Assembly: GCF_030931715.1 (NCBI RefSeq)
Contig: NZ_CP133261.1
Location: forward strand, 372,001-436,000
Direction of reading: 5' to 3'
DNA length: 64,000 bases
DNA from: Tissierella sp. MB52-C2
Lineage (GTDB): Bacteria > Bacillota > Clostridia > Tissierellales > Tissierellaceae
The position numbers and the translations under genes are program-made. The notes under the pieces were generated by a model that did not search any database, was not told the DNA's origin, and saw nothing but the letters and a program-made list of their open reading frames with translations. Below, in pieces: positions 23,079-32,586 of the stretch. Positions within the stretch are counted from its first letter, which is position 1. Every line of letters begins with the position of its first letter.

Positions 23079-24338
23079 ATGATTAATAATTCAATCAAAG
23101 AAACAGTTATGCCTAAATCTAAAGAAATGTCTTTATTAGGTAATTCTAAAAAGGTGATATTAGCACTTCAACATCTTATAGCTATGTTTGGTGCAACGGT
23201 TCTTGTTCCCATATTAACAGGGTTAGACCCATCCATAGCTCTATTCTCAGCAGGTATAGGTACTCTTATATTTCATGCTTGTACAAAGGGAAAGGTTCCC
23301 GCATTTTTAGGTTCATCCTTCGCATTTATTCCAGTAATTTTATCAGTAAAAGAATTATATAATGGTGATCTAGCTTATGCACAAGGTGGTATGGTAGTAG
23401 CAGGGTTAATTTATGTATGTATATCCTTTATGATTAAGAAAATCGGAATGGATAGAATAGAAAATTATCTTGCACCTCAAGTAGTAGGCCCTATGATTAT
23501 AGTAATAGGAATGAACATGATACCAACGGCTTTTGGAATGGCAAAGGAAAGTCTTCTAGTTGCAGCTATAACTTTAGGTACAGCATTACTTATAAACTTC
23601 AAAGGAAAAGGATTCATAAAACAATTATCAATACTAATAGCAGTTATGGTAGGATATATAGTTTCTTATAAAATGGGACTAGTAAATACGCAAGCAATAA
23701 AAGAGGCTTCAATAATAGCAATGCCAAACTTTAGATTACCTAAATTTGATTTAGGAGCTATAGCAATGATTGCACCCGTAGTATTAGCAGTATTTATGGA
23801 ACATTTAGGCGATGTAACTACTAACGGTCAGGTAGTAGGTAAAAACTTCATAGAAGACCCAGGTTTAAACAGAACTTTACTAGGTGATGGATTAGCTACT
23901 ACAGTGGCTGCTTTAATAGGTGGACCTGCAAATACAACTTATGGAGAGAATACTGGAGTATTGGCAATAACTAAAAATTATGACCCCTCAATCCTTAGGC
24001 TTTCAGCAGTATTTGCAGTATGCTTAGGATTTGTGGCTAAAATTGGAGTTTCATTATCTACTATACCAAATGCTGTAATGGGTGGAATATCACTAATGTT
24101 ATTCAGTATGATATCCTTAATCGGAATGAAAACCATAAAGAATCAAGAGGTTAAATTTAACTGGAAAAACATTGTAGTAATGGGTGTTATCCTAATACTA
24201 GGATTAGGTGGAGAATATTTATCCAAGAAGTTAGGGTTTACAGTGGGAATTACAATAAATGAATCGGTAAAAATATCAGGACTAAGCTTTGCAGCTTTAG
24301 TCGGTATAATATTAAATGCGGTACTAAATAGGAAATAA
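23079..24338 (+). CDS. uraA: Uracil permease (NCS2 family)
   Basis: A 419-residue nucleobase:cation symporter of the NCS2 (UraA/PyrP) family that imports uracil. Family features visible are LQHLIAMFGATVLVPILTGL, FLGSSFAFIPVI, the membrane glutamate in FMEHLGDVTTNG, the QVVG segment and NTTYGENTGVLAITKNYDP with its binding-site glutamate. About 12-14 hydrophobic helices. The start ATG follows a PyrR-type site, which supports a pyrimidine rather than xanthine substrate. Single-gene unit with its own promoter and terminator. Confidence 0.94.
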   Translation: MINNSIKETVMPKSKEMSLLGNSKKVILALQHLIAMFGATVLVPILTGLDPSIALFSAGIGTLIFHACTKGKVPAFLGSSFAFIPVILSVKELYNGDLAYAQGGMVVAGLIYVCISFMIKKIGMDRIENYLAPQVVGPMIIVIGMNMIPTAFGMAKESLLVAAITLGTALLINFKGKGFIKQLSILIAVMVGYIVSYKMGLVNTQAIKEASIIAMPNFRLPKFDLGAIAMIAPVVLAVFMEHLGDVTTNGQVVGKNFIEDPGLNRTLLGDGLATTVAALIGGPANTTYGENTGVLAITKNYDPSILRLSAVFAVCLGFVAKIGVSLSTIPNAVMGGISLMLFSMISLIGMKTIKNQEVKFNWKNIVVMGVILILGLGGEYLSKKLGFTVGITINESVKISGLSFAALVGIILNAVLNRK

Positions 24339-24361
24339 AATTAATAATATATAAAAAAATG

Positions 24362-24392
24362 AAGCCTATCAGATATATCTGATAGGCTTTTA
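24362..24392 (+). terminator. Terminator of uraA
   Basis: Perfect 12-bp stem AAGCCTATCAGA / TCTGATAGGCTT with a TATA loop and short T run. Confidence 0.85.
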
Positions 24393-24445
24393 TGTACCTT
24401 TTTTTCAAATCTGATATAATATACATATCTAAAGGGGTGGAATAT

Positions 24446-27151
24446 ATGAGAAAGATAGATGAAGTTTATAGGACAATTCTAAAATTACAAGAGGAAAGTC
24501 CAGCGGGTATATCTGCCATGAAAATAGCTCAAGTAATAAACCTAGATAGATCCAATGTTAGTAGATATTTAAATAGGTTATATAAGGAGAATAAACTTAT
24601 AAAAATAGATGGTAGACCAGTTTTATATAAAACCATGTCTTCTGAAGGATTAAAAGAAGATATGCAAGAAGATAACTTAAACAGTCTAGATAAACTAGTA
24701 GGTGCAAAACAAAGTTTAAGTATTCCTATTGAAAAGGCAAAGGCTGCCATAATATATCCACCAAGGGGACTTCATTCTTTAATTCTTGGTAATACAGGTG
24801 TAGGGAAGTCTTTATTTGCCGAACAGATGTGTGAGTATGCAAAAGAAATCAATATATTAAGTTTAGACTCTCCTTTTATTAGATTTAATTGTGCCGATTA
24901 TGCAGATAATCCAAACTTACTAACTTCTCAAATATTTGGAGTAAAGAAGGGAGCATATACAGGGGCGGATAAAGATAAGGATGGATTGCTGAAACAGGCT
25001 AATAAAGGAATATTATTCTTAGACGAGGTTCACAGATTACCGCCTCAAGGTCAGGAAATGTTATTTACATATATAGATAAGGGGTTGTATAGACCCCTAG
25101 GTGAAACGGAAAACCTAATTCATGTAGATGTAAGAATAATAGCTGCCACAACAGAAAAGCCATCATCTTATTTGTTGCAGACATTTTCTAGACGTATTCC
25201 TATGGTAATATCATTACCAGACTTATCGGAAAGGACTTTATCAGAAAGATACTCCTTAGTAGAAACCTTTGTTAAAGAAGAATCTCATAGAATAGGAAAA
25301 AGTATATATATAAATAAAAACTCTATTATTTCTTTTCTATTATATAATTGTCCAAATAACATTGGTCAACTAAAATCTGATATTCAATTGGCTTGCGCAA
25401 AAGCATTTTTGAATTATAAGGCAAATGACCAAAAATATTTAATTATAAATCAAGGAGATTTGCCTAATCATGTGAGAAAAGGAATATTAAATATTAAGGA
25501 ATATAGAAAGGAAATAGACGAACTTTTAAGTTCAGCAGATGATATTCTTAAATATAGTAAGGATGATGAGCCTATTTTGCAATTAGTTCACGAAGAGGAA
25601 ATAGTAGGAGAAGACTTTTATAGTATTATTGAAGAAAAAATAGACTCCCTTAAAGTACTGGGAATGGAAGATAGTGATATAAATGAAATATTGAATTTAG
25701 ATATAGAATCTCATTTTGAAAAATATATAGGAGAAATTAGCAAAAGATTTAAGAAAGATGAAATACAAAATATAGTAGATAATCAAGTTTTAGATATTAC
25801 GGAAGAAATATTAATGTTAGCAAAGACAAACTTAAATAAAGAATTCGGTGAAAAAATATATTTTGGTCTAGCACTACATTTAGAAAGAAGTATAGAGAGA
25901 ATTAAAAAAGGAGATAAGATATATAATCCTAAACTAAACTTTATTAGAATTAACTACGAGGATGAATTTCTTTTTGCTATGAAGATAGCAAAGTTAATAG
26001 ACAATAGATTTAATATTGAGATTCCCGTTGATGAAATAGGGTATCTATCTATGTTTTTTACTAAGGAATTATCGCAAATGGAAAAGGAGAAAATCCCTCA
26101 AATAGGAATCATAGTAGCTATGCACGGAAGAAGTACTGCCAGTTCCATGGCTGAGGTGGTAAATGACTTAATTGGAATGGAATATATAGTACCAATAGAT
26201 ATGCCATTATCTATGAAGCCAGAAAATATCTATAATATTGTAAAAGAAAAGATTAAAGATATAGATAAGGAAGAAGGAATTATATTAATGGTGGACATGG
26301 GATCACTTACAAACTTTGGACCTATGATTTCAGAAGAAACAGGAATTAATATAAGGACAATAGATATGGTAAGTACCCTTTCAGTTTTAGAAGTGGGAAG
26401 AAAAGCAATGATGAACTACGATATAGATGAAATAATAAATTCAACATGGAATAAATCATTTACTCATAATATGAAAGCAGATGTAAAAGATAAGAAAAAT
26501 ATTATTCTGACGGCTTGTTATACAGGTGACGGTTCTGCAAGGATAATTGGGAATATAATTAACAAAAGAATTAAAAATAAAAATATAGAAGTTATGCATA
26601 TAAATATAGTTGACGAAAGGTCTCTACAAGATCGAATTAATGAAATAAAAAAAGATTATAATATTTGGGTTATAGTAAGTATTGTGGATTGTAATATACG
26701 AGATATTCCATTTATACCTGCTCTTGAATTATTTACTAGAGATGGAGAAGAAAAGCTAGATAATATAATTGAATATGGTGAATTATGTAATAAAATAAGT
26801 AGTTCTTTAGAAGAAAGCTTAACTAATCTTAAGGGAGATAAGATAATAAATGATATTAGAAATACTATAATAAGGTTAGAGGAAGAACTTAGAATAAGAA
26901 TATCTACTGATATAAAGATTGGGCTGACTTTACATATTTGCTCTTTAATGGACAATTTATTATCTGGAATAATTCCAAGGGAATTTCATGGACTGGTGGA
27001 TTTTATAGAGCATAATATAGAAGATATGAGTATAGTTAGAGAACTGTTTAGAGATATAGAGAAGGAATATAAAGTGAAGTTTAGAGATGATGATATTGCT
27101 TATATAGTGAAACCCCTTAAGGAAAATGGAATACTGTGTAATAGTGTGTAA
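24446..27151 (+). CDS. LevR-type sigma-54 activator with PTS regulatory domains
   Basis: A 901-residue transcription activator. Domains in order: winged helix (about 1-65), AAA+ ATPase (about 90-330) with Walker A GNTGVGKS at 115-122 and the sigma-54 contact loop GAYTGA at 169-174, first PRD, an EIIA-mannose-like domain around the phosphorylatable VAMHGRSTA, and a second PRD at the C-terminus. In this family phosphorylation by PTS proteins sets activity according to sugar supply. The ATG at 24446 behind AAAGGGGTGG is preferred; an upstream in-frame ATG at 24392 lies inside the uraA terminator and promoter region. It stands next to a sigma-54 promoter at 27266, its obvious target. Confidence 0.93.
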   Translation: MRKIDEVYRTILKLQEESPAGISAMKIAQVINLDRSNVSRYLNRLYKENKLIKIDGRPVLYKTMSSEGLKEDMQEDNLNSLDKLVGAKQSLSIPIEKAKAAIIYPPRGLHSLILGNTGVGKSLFAEQMCEYAKEINILSLDSPFIRFNCADYADNPNLLTSQIFGVKKGAYTGADKDKDGLLKQANKGILFLDEVHRLPPQGQEMLFTYIDKGLYRPLGETENLIHVDVRIIAATTEKPSSYLLQTFSRRIPMVISLPDLSERTLSERYSLVETFVKEESHRIGKSIYINKNSIISFLLYNCPNNIGQLKSDIQLACAKAFLNYKANDQKYLIINQGDLPNHVRKGILNIKEYRKEIDELLSSADDILKYSKDDEPILQLVHEEEIVGEDFYSIIEEKIDSLKVLGMEDSDINEILNLDIESHFEKYIGEISKRFKKDEIQNIVDNQVLDITEEILMLAKTNLNKEFGEKIYFGLALHLERSIERIKKGDKIYNPKLNFIRINYEDEFLFAMKIAKLIDNRFNIEIPVDEIGYLSMFFTKELSQMEKEKIPQIGIIVAMHGRSTASSMAEVVNDLIGMEYIVPIDMPLSMKPENIYNIVKEKIKDIDKEEGIILMVDMGSLTNFGPMISEETGINIRTIDMVSTLSVLEVGRKAMMNYDIDEIINSTWNKSFTHNMKADVKDKKNIILTACYTGDGSARIIGNIINKRIKNKNIEVMHINIVDERSLQDRINEIKKDYNIWVIVSIVDCNIRDIPFIPALELFTRDGEEKLDNIIEYGELCNKISSSLEESLTNLKGDKIINDIRNTIIRLEEELRIRISTDIKIGLTLHICSLMDNLLSGIIPREFHGLVDFIEHNIEDMSIVRELFRDIEKEYKVKFRDDDIAYIVKPLKENGILCNSV

Positions 27152-27175
27152 GAGATTACACACTATTTTGATTTT
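27140..27175 (+). terminator. Terminator of the activator gene
   Basis: Perfect 12-bp stem AATAGTGTGTAA / TTACACACTATT, loop GAGA, tail TTGATTTT; it overlaps the stop codon. Confidence 0.8.
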
Positions 27176-27265
27176 ATAGGTACATTTTGCACAATAAATT
27201 TACACTTATTCCTTTGAAAACCTGTAGAAAGCTTAATTTAAGTAAAACAAAAAATTTAAAGTACT

Positions 27266-27281
27266 TGGCATGAATATTGCT
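27266..27281 (+). promoter_or_regulatory. Sigma-54 (-24/-12) promoter of the PTS operon
   Basis: TGGCATGAATATTGCT has GG (27267-27268) and GC (27279-27280) exactly ten bases apart, the sigma-54 requirement. It lies 50 bases before the EIIB gene and just after the LevR-type activator gene. Activator binding sites should be in 27175-27260 but no clear inverted repeat is evident. Confidence 0.9.
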
Positions 27282-27329
27282 TCATATAAATAGTACACTG
27301 GTACTAAGATTAAGAAAGGGGGGATTAAA

Positions 27330-27641
27330 TTGTATAATATTTTACTAGTATGTTCTGGAGGTATGTCTACTAGTCTATTAGTAACGAAAATGGAAAAGGC
27401 AGCAGAAGAACAGGGAATAGAAGTAAAGGTAAAGGCTGTAGCAGAAACTGATTTACAGAAAAATTTAGATGGGGTTCAGGCTGTATTGTTAGGCCCTCAA
27501 GTGAGGTATATGCTTACGAAGATAAAAGCAGCAACGGAACCTAAGGGAATACCTGTAGATGTTATTTCCAGTGTGGATTATGGAATGATGAAAGGGGAAA
27601 GCGTATTAAAATATGCCATATCTATGATTGAGGGTAGATAA
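27330..27641 (+). CDS. PTS lactose/cellobiose-family EIIB
   Basis: A 103-residue cytoplasmic EIIB. The phosphorylated cysteine is Cys8 in YNILLVCSGGMSTS, the signature of the lactose/chitobiose/cellobiose class. It passes phosphate from EIIA to the sugar carried by EIIC. Start codon TTG, eight or so bases after AAAGGGGGG. First gene of the sigma-54 operon. Confidence 0.94.
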   Translation: MYNILLVCSGGMSTSLLVTKMEKAAEEQGIEVKVKAVAETDLQKNLDGVQAVLLGPQVRYMLTKIKAATEPKGIPVDVISSVDYGMMKGESVLKYAISMIEGR

Positions 27642-27677
27642 TTAGTTTTCTTAATTAATTAAGTGAGGGGGATAAGA

Positions 27678-28961
27678 ATGAGTGGCTTTATGAAATGGAT
27701 GGAAGAAAAATTTGTTCCAGTAGCGGGAAAAATCGGTTCACAAAGACATTTAGCGGCTATTAGAGATGGATTTTTTGGTATTATGCCTATTGTTTTAGCA
27801 GGATCTTTTTCAGTTTTACTGAATAATACCCTAGGTGCTTGGATAGAACCCATAGGTAAAATCCTAACTCCTATAAATGGCAATGTATGGTGGGGAACCT
27901 TTGGAATGCTTGCCTTATTGACTACATTTTCCATTGCATATAATCTTGGCAAAAGTTATGGAGAAGATGGATTAGCAGCAGCACTAGTTTCCATGGCATC
28001 ATTTTTAATTACTTTACCACAAGCCCACGGAGATGCAGGATGGGGATATTTACATTGGGGATATTTAGATGGTAGGGGACTTTTTACAGGAATTATAGTG
28101 GCATTAATTGCAACGGAAATATTTGTAAGACTTACTAAAAAAGGATTAACTATTAAAATGCCTGACAATGTACCACCAGCAGTAGGGAAAGCCTTTGCTT
28201 CAGTAATTCCAGGACTCATAACACTATTTATATTTGGTGCCATAACTTACGTAATTAGCACTTTAGGATGGGGAAGTTTATACGATATAATATTTAATGT
28301 AATTCAGAAACCTCTTATGGGACTTGGGCAAGGTATGATTTCAGTAATCTTAATTCCTATGTTAATAAATCTATGCTGGTTCTTTGGTATCCATGGTGGA
28401 AATATATTTGAGCCAGTTATGCAAAGTATTTATCTACCAGCTTTAACTGAAAACTATGATGCTATAATGAATGGATTACCAGCACCACATCTTATTACAA
28501 AATCATTTTTTGATTCTTTCGTACACTTAGGCGGTGCAGGTGCAACCTTAGCACTTATAGTGGCTGTTCTGATTGTAAATAAAAAGAAAAAAGAGTATAG
28601 AGAAGTAGCAAAACTATCTTTAGCACCAGGAATTTTCAATATAAATGAATCAGTTATGTATGGTCTTCCTTTAGTATTAAATCCAATACTAGTTATTCCA
28701 TTTATATTAATACCGGGAATACTATCTACTATATCTTATATAGCTACGGTATTGGGAATTGTTCCAATTACCTATGTTGCAGCACCATGGATTACACCAG
28801 TAGGTATAGGGGCATTTATAGCAACTGGGGCTAGTGGAATAGGAAGTATAATGGCTGCTCTTTTATCTGTAATTAACTTTGTAATAGCGGTCTTAATCTA
28901 TCTTCCATTTGTTAAGATTGCTGAAAAGCAAGCCATAGAAAGAGAAAAGGTAAAAGGTTAA
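27678..28961 (+). CDS. PTS lactose/cellobiose-family EIIC
   Basis: A 427-residue membrane permease of the CelB/ChbC type with about ten hydrophobic helices. Family motifs are the N-terminal KFVPVAGKIGSQRHLAAIRDG-like block (here VPVAGKIGSQRHLAAIRDGF), FFGIHGGNIFEPVMQ, and FNINESVMYGLPLVLNP, the substrate-binding glutamate loop. The ATG at 27678 follows GAGGGGGA; the GTG at 27663 has no site. It transports the disaccharide or amino-sugar phosphorylated by the neighbouring EIIB and EIIA. Confidence 0.93.
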   Translation: MSGFMKWMEEKFVPVAGKIGSQRHLAAIRDGFFGIMPIVLAGSFSVLLNNTLGAWIEPIGKILTPINGNVWWGTFGMLALLTTFSIAYNLGKSYGEDGLAAALVSMASFLITLPQAHGDAGWGYLHWGYLDGRGLFTGIIVALIATEIFVRLTKKGLTIKMPDNVPPAVGKAFASVIPGLITLFIFGAITYVISTLGWGSLYDIIFNVIQKPLMGLGQGMISVILIPMLINLCWFFGIHGGNIFEPVMQSIYLPALTENYDAIMNGLPAPHLITKSFFDSFVHLGGAGATLALIVAVLIVNKKKKEYREVAKLSLAPGIFNINESVMYGLPLVLNPILVIPFILIPGILSTISYIATVLGIVPITYVAAPWITPVGIGAFIATGASGIGSIMAALLSVINFVIAVLIYLPFVKIAEKQAIEREKVKG

Positions 28962-28962
28962 T

Positions 28963-28988
28963 ATATGGAAGGGGTATCCCTTCCATAT
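28963..28988 (+). terminator. Intra-operon hairpin after EIIC
   Basis: Perfect 11-bp stem ATATGGAAGGG / CCCTTCCATAT with loop GTAT, weak T tail. More likely an mRNA-stability or partial termination site than a full stop, since EIIA, HPr and EI genes follow. Confidence 0.55.
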
Positions 28989-29055
28989 TTCTACATATGA
29001 ATATTTACTTTATAACAAAATTAATAATAATTGGATAAAAAAAGGAGTTAGAGAT

Positions 29056-29388
29056 ATGGATTTAGAATTAATAATAATGAATATAATTAATTATAGTGGA
29101 GAAGCGAGAAGCCTTTGTATGGAAGCCATCGGATATGCCAAAGAGGGTGAATTTAAAAAATCAAAAGATTCTATAATAGAAGCAAATGAAAGACTATCTG
29201 AAGTCCATAAAATTCAAACAAAGTTAATACAAGAAGAAGCTAGAGGCGAGGGAAAGCCAGTATCTTTATTATTAGTGCATGCTCAAGATCATCTAATGAA
29301 TGCTATTACCGTAAGAGATATGGCCAGTGAATTTATAGATTTATATAAAATGGTAGAAGAATTAAAAGGGGAGAAGAAATATGACTAA
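29056..29388 (+). CDS. PTS lactose/cellobiose-family EIIA
   Basis: A 110-residue helical EIIA. The phosphorylation segment LLLVHAQDHLMNAI at about 71-84 contains His75 and His79, matching the HAQDHLM signature of IIA-Lac/Cel. It receives phosphate from HPr. Its stop overlaps the ATG of the next gene by eight bases, implying translational coupling. Confidence 0.93.
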   Translation: MDLELIIMNIINYSGEARSLCMEAIGYAKEGEFKKSKDSIIEANERLSEVHKIQTKLIQEEARGEGKPVSLLLVHAQDHLMNAITVRDMASEFIDLYKMVEELKGEKKYD

Positions 29389-30460
29389 ATTAGGAGTTTC
29401 TATCTATCCACAGAAATCCAATTTAGAAGATAATAAAAATTATTTAAAATCAGCATCAGAATATGGGTTTAGTAGAGTGTTTCTAAATTTTTTAACTGTG
29501 GAAAATAAAGAGGATCTAGATAATTTTAAAGCCATAGTTAGCTATGCCAATAAGCTAAATATGGAAGTTATAGCAGATGTTGCACCTGTAGTATTTAAAG
29601 ATTTAGGCATAAATTATAATGATCTAAAGGTATTCTCTCATATGGGGCTTGCGGGAATTAGATTAGATATGGGGTTTAGTGGAAATGAAGAAAGTATAAT
29701 GTCTTTTAATCCCTATGGTTTAAAAATAGAATTAAATATCAGTAGTGGAACTAAATATTTAGATAATATTATGAGCTATTTGCCAAATAAAGATAATATA
29801 ATCGGCTGTCATAATTTTTATCCTCATAGATATACAGGTATATCTAGGAAACATTTTATAAAAACAACAGAAGAATTTAAAAAGCATGGGCTTAGAACTG
29901 CAGCATTTGTTTCATCAAATAATGCAAGTTTTGGACCTTGGAATGTAAATGAAGGATTACCAACATTAGAAGAACATAGGGAATTGCCTATGGAAGTTCA
30001 AGCAAAAGACTTACTAAATACAGGATTAATAGACGATATTATAATATCCAACTGTTTTCCATCGGAAGAAGAACTTAGAGCTTTAGGTGGGGTAAATAGA
30101 GACATTTTAGAATTAAATATAGAAATAGAGAAGAATATTCCTAAGGTTGAAAAAGATATATTACTAAATGAACTTCACTTCAATAGAGGAGATGTTTCTG
30201 AATATATGATTAGATCTACTCAGTCTAGAGTTAAATATAGGGGATATGAGTTTAATTTAATAAACCCTAAGGATATGGTAAAGGGAGATATCATTATAGA
30301 GTCTAGTCTATATGCTCATTATGCTGGAGAAATGCATTTAGTATTAAAAAATATGAAGAATAGTGGAAAGTCCTCAGTTATAGGCAAAATTGTAGATGAG
30401 GAAATATTTTTACTTGATTATATAAAGCAGTGGCAAAAGTTTAAGTTAAAACTAAGATAA
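29381..30460 (+). CDS. MupG-like 6-phospho-glycosidase (DUF871)
   Basis: A 359-residue protein of the DUF871 family. It begins LGVSIYPQKSNLEDNKNYL and contains GIRLDMGFSG, CHNFYPHRYTG and NNASFGPWNVNEGLPTLEEH-type blocks (split). The only well characterised member, MupG of Staphylococcus aureus, cleaves MurNAc-6P-GlcNAc after PTS import. Here the gene is embedded between EIIA and HPr of a lactose/cellobiose-type PTS, so a phosphorylated disaccharide is the likely substrate and recovery of a cell-wall sugar is a reasonable guess. No other glycosidase is in the operon. Confidence 0.85.
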   Translation: MTKLGVSIYPQKSNLEDNKNYLKSASEYGFSRVFLNFLTVENKEDLDNFKAIVSYANKLNMEVIADVAPVVFKDLGINYNDLKVFSHMGLAGIRLDMGFSGNEESIMSFNPYGLKIELNISSGTKYLDNIMSYLPNKDNIIGCHNFYPHRYTGISRKHFIKTTEEFKKHGLRTAAFVSSNNASFGPWNVNEGLPTLEEHRELPMEVQAKDLLNTGLIDDIIISNCFPSEEELRALGGVNRDILELNIEIEKNIPKVEKDILLNELHFNRGDVSEYMIRSTQSRVKYRGYEFNLINPKDMVKGDIIIESSLYAHYAGEMHLVLKNMKNSGKSSVIGKIVDEEIFLLDYIKQWQKFKLKLR

Positions 30461-30484
30461 TGAAATGGATAAGGGGGAGATATT

Positions 30485-30748
30485 ATGATCACAAAGGAAA
30501 TAGTACTATCAAACGAATCAGGATTACATGCTAGACCAGCTTCCATGTTTGTAAAGGAGGCTTCTAAATATAAATGTGATATAAAGATTATAAAAGATGG
30601 AAAGGAATATAATCCAAAGAGTATAATGAGTATATTAAGTATGGGGGCAGGAAAAGGAAATAGTATCGTAATACAAGCTGAAGGAGAAGATGAAGAAAAC
30701 GTAGTTAATGAATTAGCCGATTTCATCCAAAATAAGATAAAAGATTAG
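30485..30748 (+). CDS. ptsH: HPr phosphocarrier protein
   Basis: An 87-residue HPr with His15 in GLHARPASMF, the site phosphorylated by EI, and Ser46 in NPKSIMSIL, the HPr-kinase site typical of Firmicutes. It carries phosphate from EI to EIIA. It lies inside the inducible PTS operon rather than at the usual separate ptsHI locus, 12 bases before ptsI. Confidence 0.95.
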   Translation: MITKEIVLSNESGLHARPASMFVKEASKYKCDIKIIKDGKEYNPKSIMSILSMGAGKGNSIVIQAEGEDEENVVNELADFIQNKIKD

Positions 30749-30759
30749 GGGGAAACCTT

Positions 30760-32481
30760 ATGAAAGGACTAGGAACTTCCGTTGGAATTGGTATAGGAAG
30801 GGTTTTAATATATAAAGAACCTAAAATAGATATTATCAAAGAGAATATTTTAGACTTGGATCTGGAAATAAGAAGGTTAGAGGATGCCCTTAAAAAAGCT
30901 ATAGAAGAAATAGATAATATATATAATACTACATTAATTAAAGTAGGGGAAAAGGAAGCAGAAATATTTACAGCTCATAAAATGATACTTGAGGATCCAG
31001 AATATATAGGTAGTATAAAAGAAAAGATAGAAGCCAGTAATATAAATAGCGAATGGGCAGTTAAAGAGGTAACTAATTTCTATATAGATATTTTTAAAGA
31101 TATGGAAGATGAGTATATAAGAGAAAGAGTTCAAGATATAAAAGATGTATCCAATAGGCTTCTTAAAGTCTTATTGAACATAGAAACTAAAGATCTTTCA
31201 TCAATAAAAGAAAGGACCATAATTGTAGCCCAGGATTTAACTCCTTCTGATACAGCCCAAATAAATAAGGAAATGGTAGTTGGAATAGTAACAGAAGTAG
31301 GTGGTAGAACATCTCACACATCCATTATGGCTAGAATCATGAATATTCCAGCTGTAAGTGGAGCTGAAAATATTACTAATATAGTGAAAGATAACGAATT
31401 AATGATTATAGACGGTAGTACAGGAAATATATTAGTAAGTCCTGGAGATGAAGACATAGTAGTTTATGAAAATAAACAGAAGGATTTTATAAGTCTAAGG
31501 AAAAAATTAGAGGAAATGAAAGGCAAAGAAAGTATATCTAAGGATGGATATAAAGTTGAGATAGCAGGAAATATAGGGACATTAGAAGATATAGATAAGG
31601 TAATAGAAAATGACGGGGAAGGTGTAGGACTTTATAGGACAGAATTTCTTTATATGTATAGAGACAGACTCCCTACTGAAGAAGAACAATTTGAAGCATA
31701 TAAATCAGTAGCAGAAAAGTTAGGAAAGAAGCCTTTAGTCATAAGAACCTTAGATGTAGGTGGAGATAAAGAAATCCCTTATTTAAATATTCCTAAGGAA
31801 ATGAATCCATTTCTAGGCTATAGGGCCATTAGATATTGTCTAGATAATATGGAAATATTTAAGACTCAGTTAAGGGCAATACTACGGGCTAGTATATATG
31901 GAAATATAAAAATAATGTTTCCAATGATTTCAAATATAAATGAAGTAAGGGAAGGAAAGAAAATAATTAAAGAAGTTATGGAGGAACTAAGAAAAGAAAG
32001 TATATCCTTTGATGAAGATATAGAAATAGGAATAATGGTTGAAATACCTGCTGTGGCAATACACTCTAGAGCCTTTGCGAGGGAGGTAGACTTCTTTAGT
32101 ATAGGTACAAATGACTTGATTCAATATTCTCTAGCAGTAGATAGGGGAAATCAACATATATCTTACCTATACAATCAATTCCATCCAGCAATATTATCCT
32201 TAATTAAAATGACCATAGACAATGGACATAAGGAAGGTATATGGGTGGGAATGTGCGGAGAAGTAGCAGGAGATGAGAAGTTAATCCCATTACTTCTAGC
32301 TATGGGATTAGATGAATTTAGTATGAATCCTTCATCAATTTTAAAAGCGAGACATCTAATTAGAAATATTTCAAAGGTAGAAATAGAAGATATATTAGAT
32401 AAAATATTAAATTTATCGACAGCAGAAGACGTAGAAAAATTTATTGATGAAAATATAATATCTAGAATACTACCTGTTTAG
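30760..32481 (+). CDS. ptsI: PTS enzyme I
   Basis: A 573-residue phosphoenolpyruvate-protein phosphotransferase. The N-terminal swivelling domain carries the active histidine in GGRTSHTSIMARIM, and the C-terminal PEP-binding barrel shows VGLYRTEFLYM, DVGGDKEIPYL, IGTNDLIQYSLAVDRG and GMCGEVAGD. Full length for the family. Last gene of the sigma-54 PTS unit, closed by a terminator. Confidence 0.96.
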   Translation: MKGLGTSVGIGIGRVLIYKEPKIDIIKENILDLDLEIRRLEDALKKAIEEIDNIYNTTLIKVGEKEAEIFTAHKMILEDPEYIGSIKEKIEASNINSEWAVKEVTNFYIDIFKDMEDEYIRERVQDIKDVSNRLLKVLLNIETKDLSSIKERTIIVAQDLTPSDTAQINKEMVVGIVTEVGGRTSHTSIMARIMNIPAVSGAENITNIVKDNELMIIDGSTGNILVSPGDEDIVVYENKQKDFISLRKKLEEMKGKESISKDGYKVEIAGNIGTLEDIDKVIENDGEGVGLYRTEFLYMYRDRLPTEEEQFEAYKSVAEKLGKKPLVIRTLDVGGDKEIPYLNIPKEMNPFLGYRAIRYCLDNMEIFKTQLRAILRASIYGNIKIMFPMISNINEVREGKKIIKEVMEELRKESISFDEDIEIGIMVEIPAVAIHSRAFAREVDFFSIGTNDLIQYSLAVDRGNQHISYLYNQFHPAILSLIKMTIDNGHKEGIWVGMCGEVAGDEKLIPLLLAMGLDEFSMNPSSILKARHLIRNISKVEIEDILDKILNLSTAEDVEKFIDENIISRILPV

Positions 32482-32517
32482 AGAAGCTAAGAGAAATCTT
32501 AGTTTCTTTATTTTTGT
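32482..32517 (+). terminator. Terminator of the PTS operon
   Basis: Eleven-bp stem AGAAGCTAAGA / TCTTAGTTTCT with one G-U pair, loop GAAA, tail TTATTTTT. Confidence 0.8.
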
Positions 32518-32586
32518 ATAAAATAGACAAAACTATTTAAAAGAGATAAAATAAGATAGAATGTAAATTTAATAAAGGAGTTTATT

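Noticed and set aside
24392-24445. Longer N-terminus for the LevR-type activator
   Set aside because: The extra codons come from the uraA terminator and the promoter -10 box; the ATG at 24446 has a good ribosome binding site.
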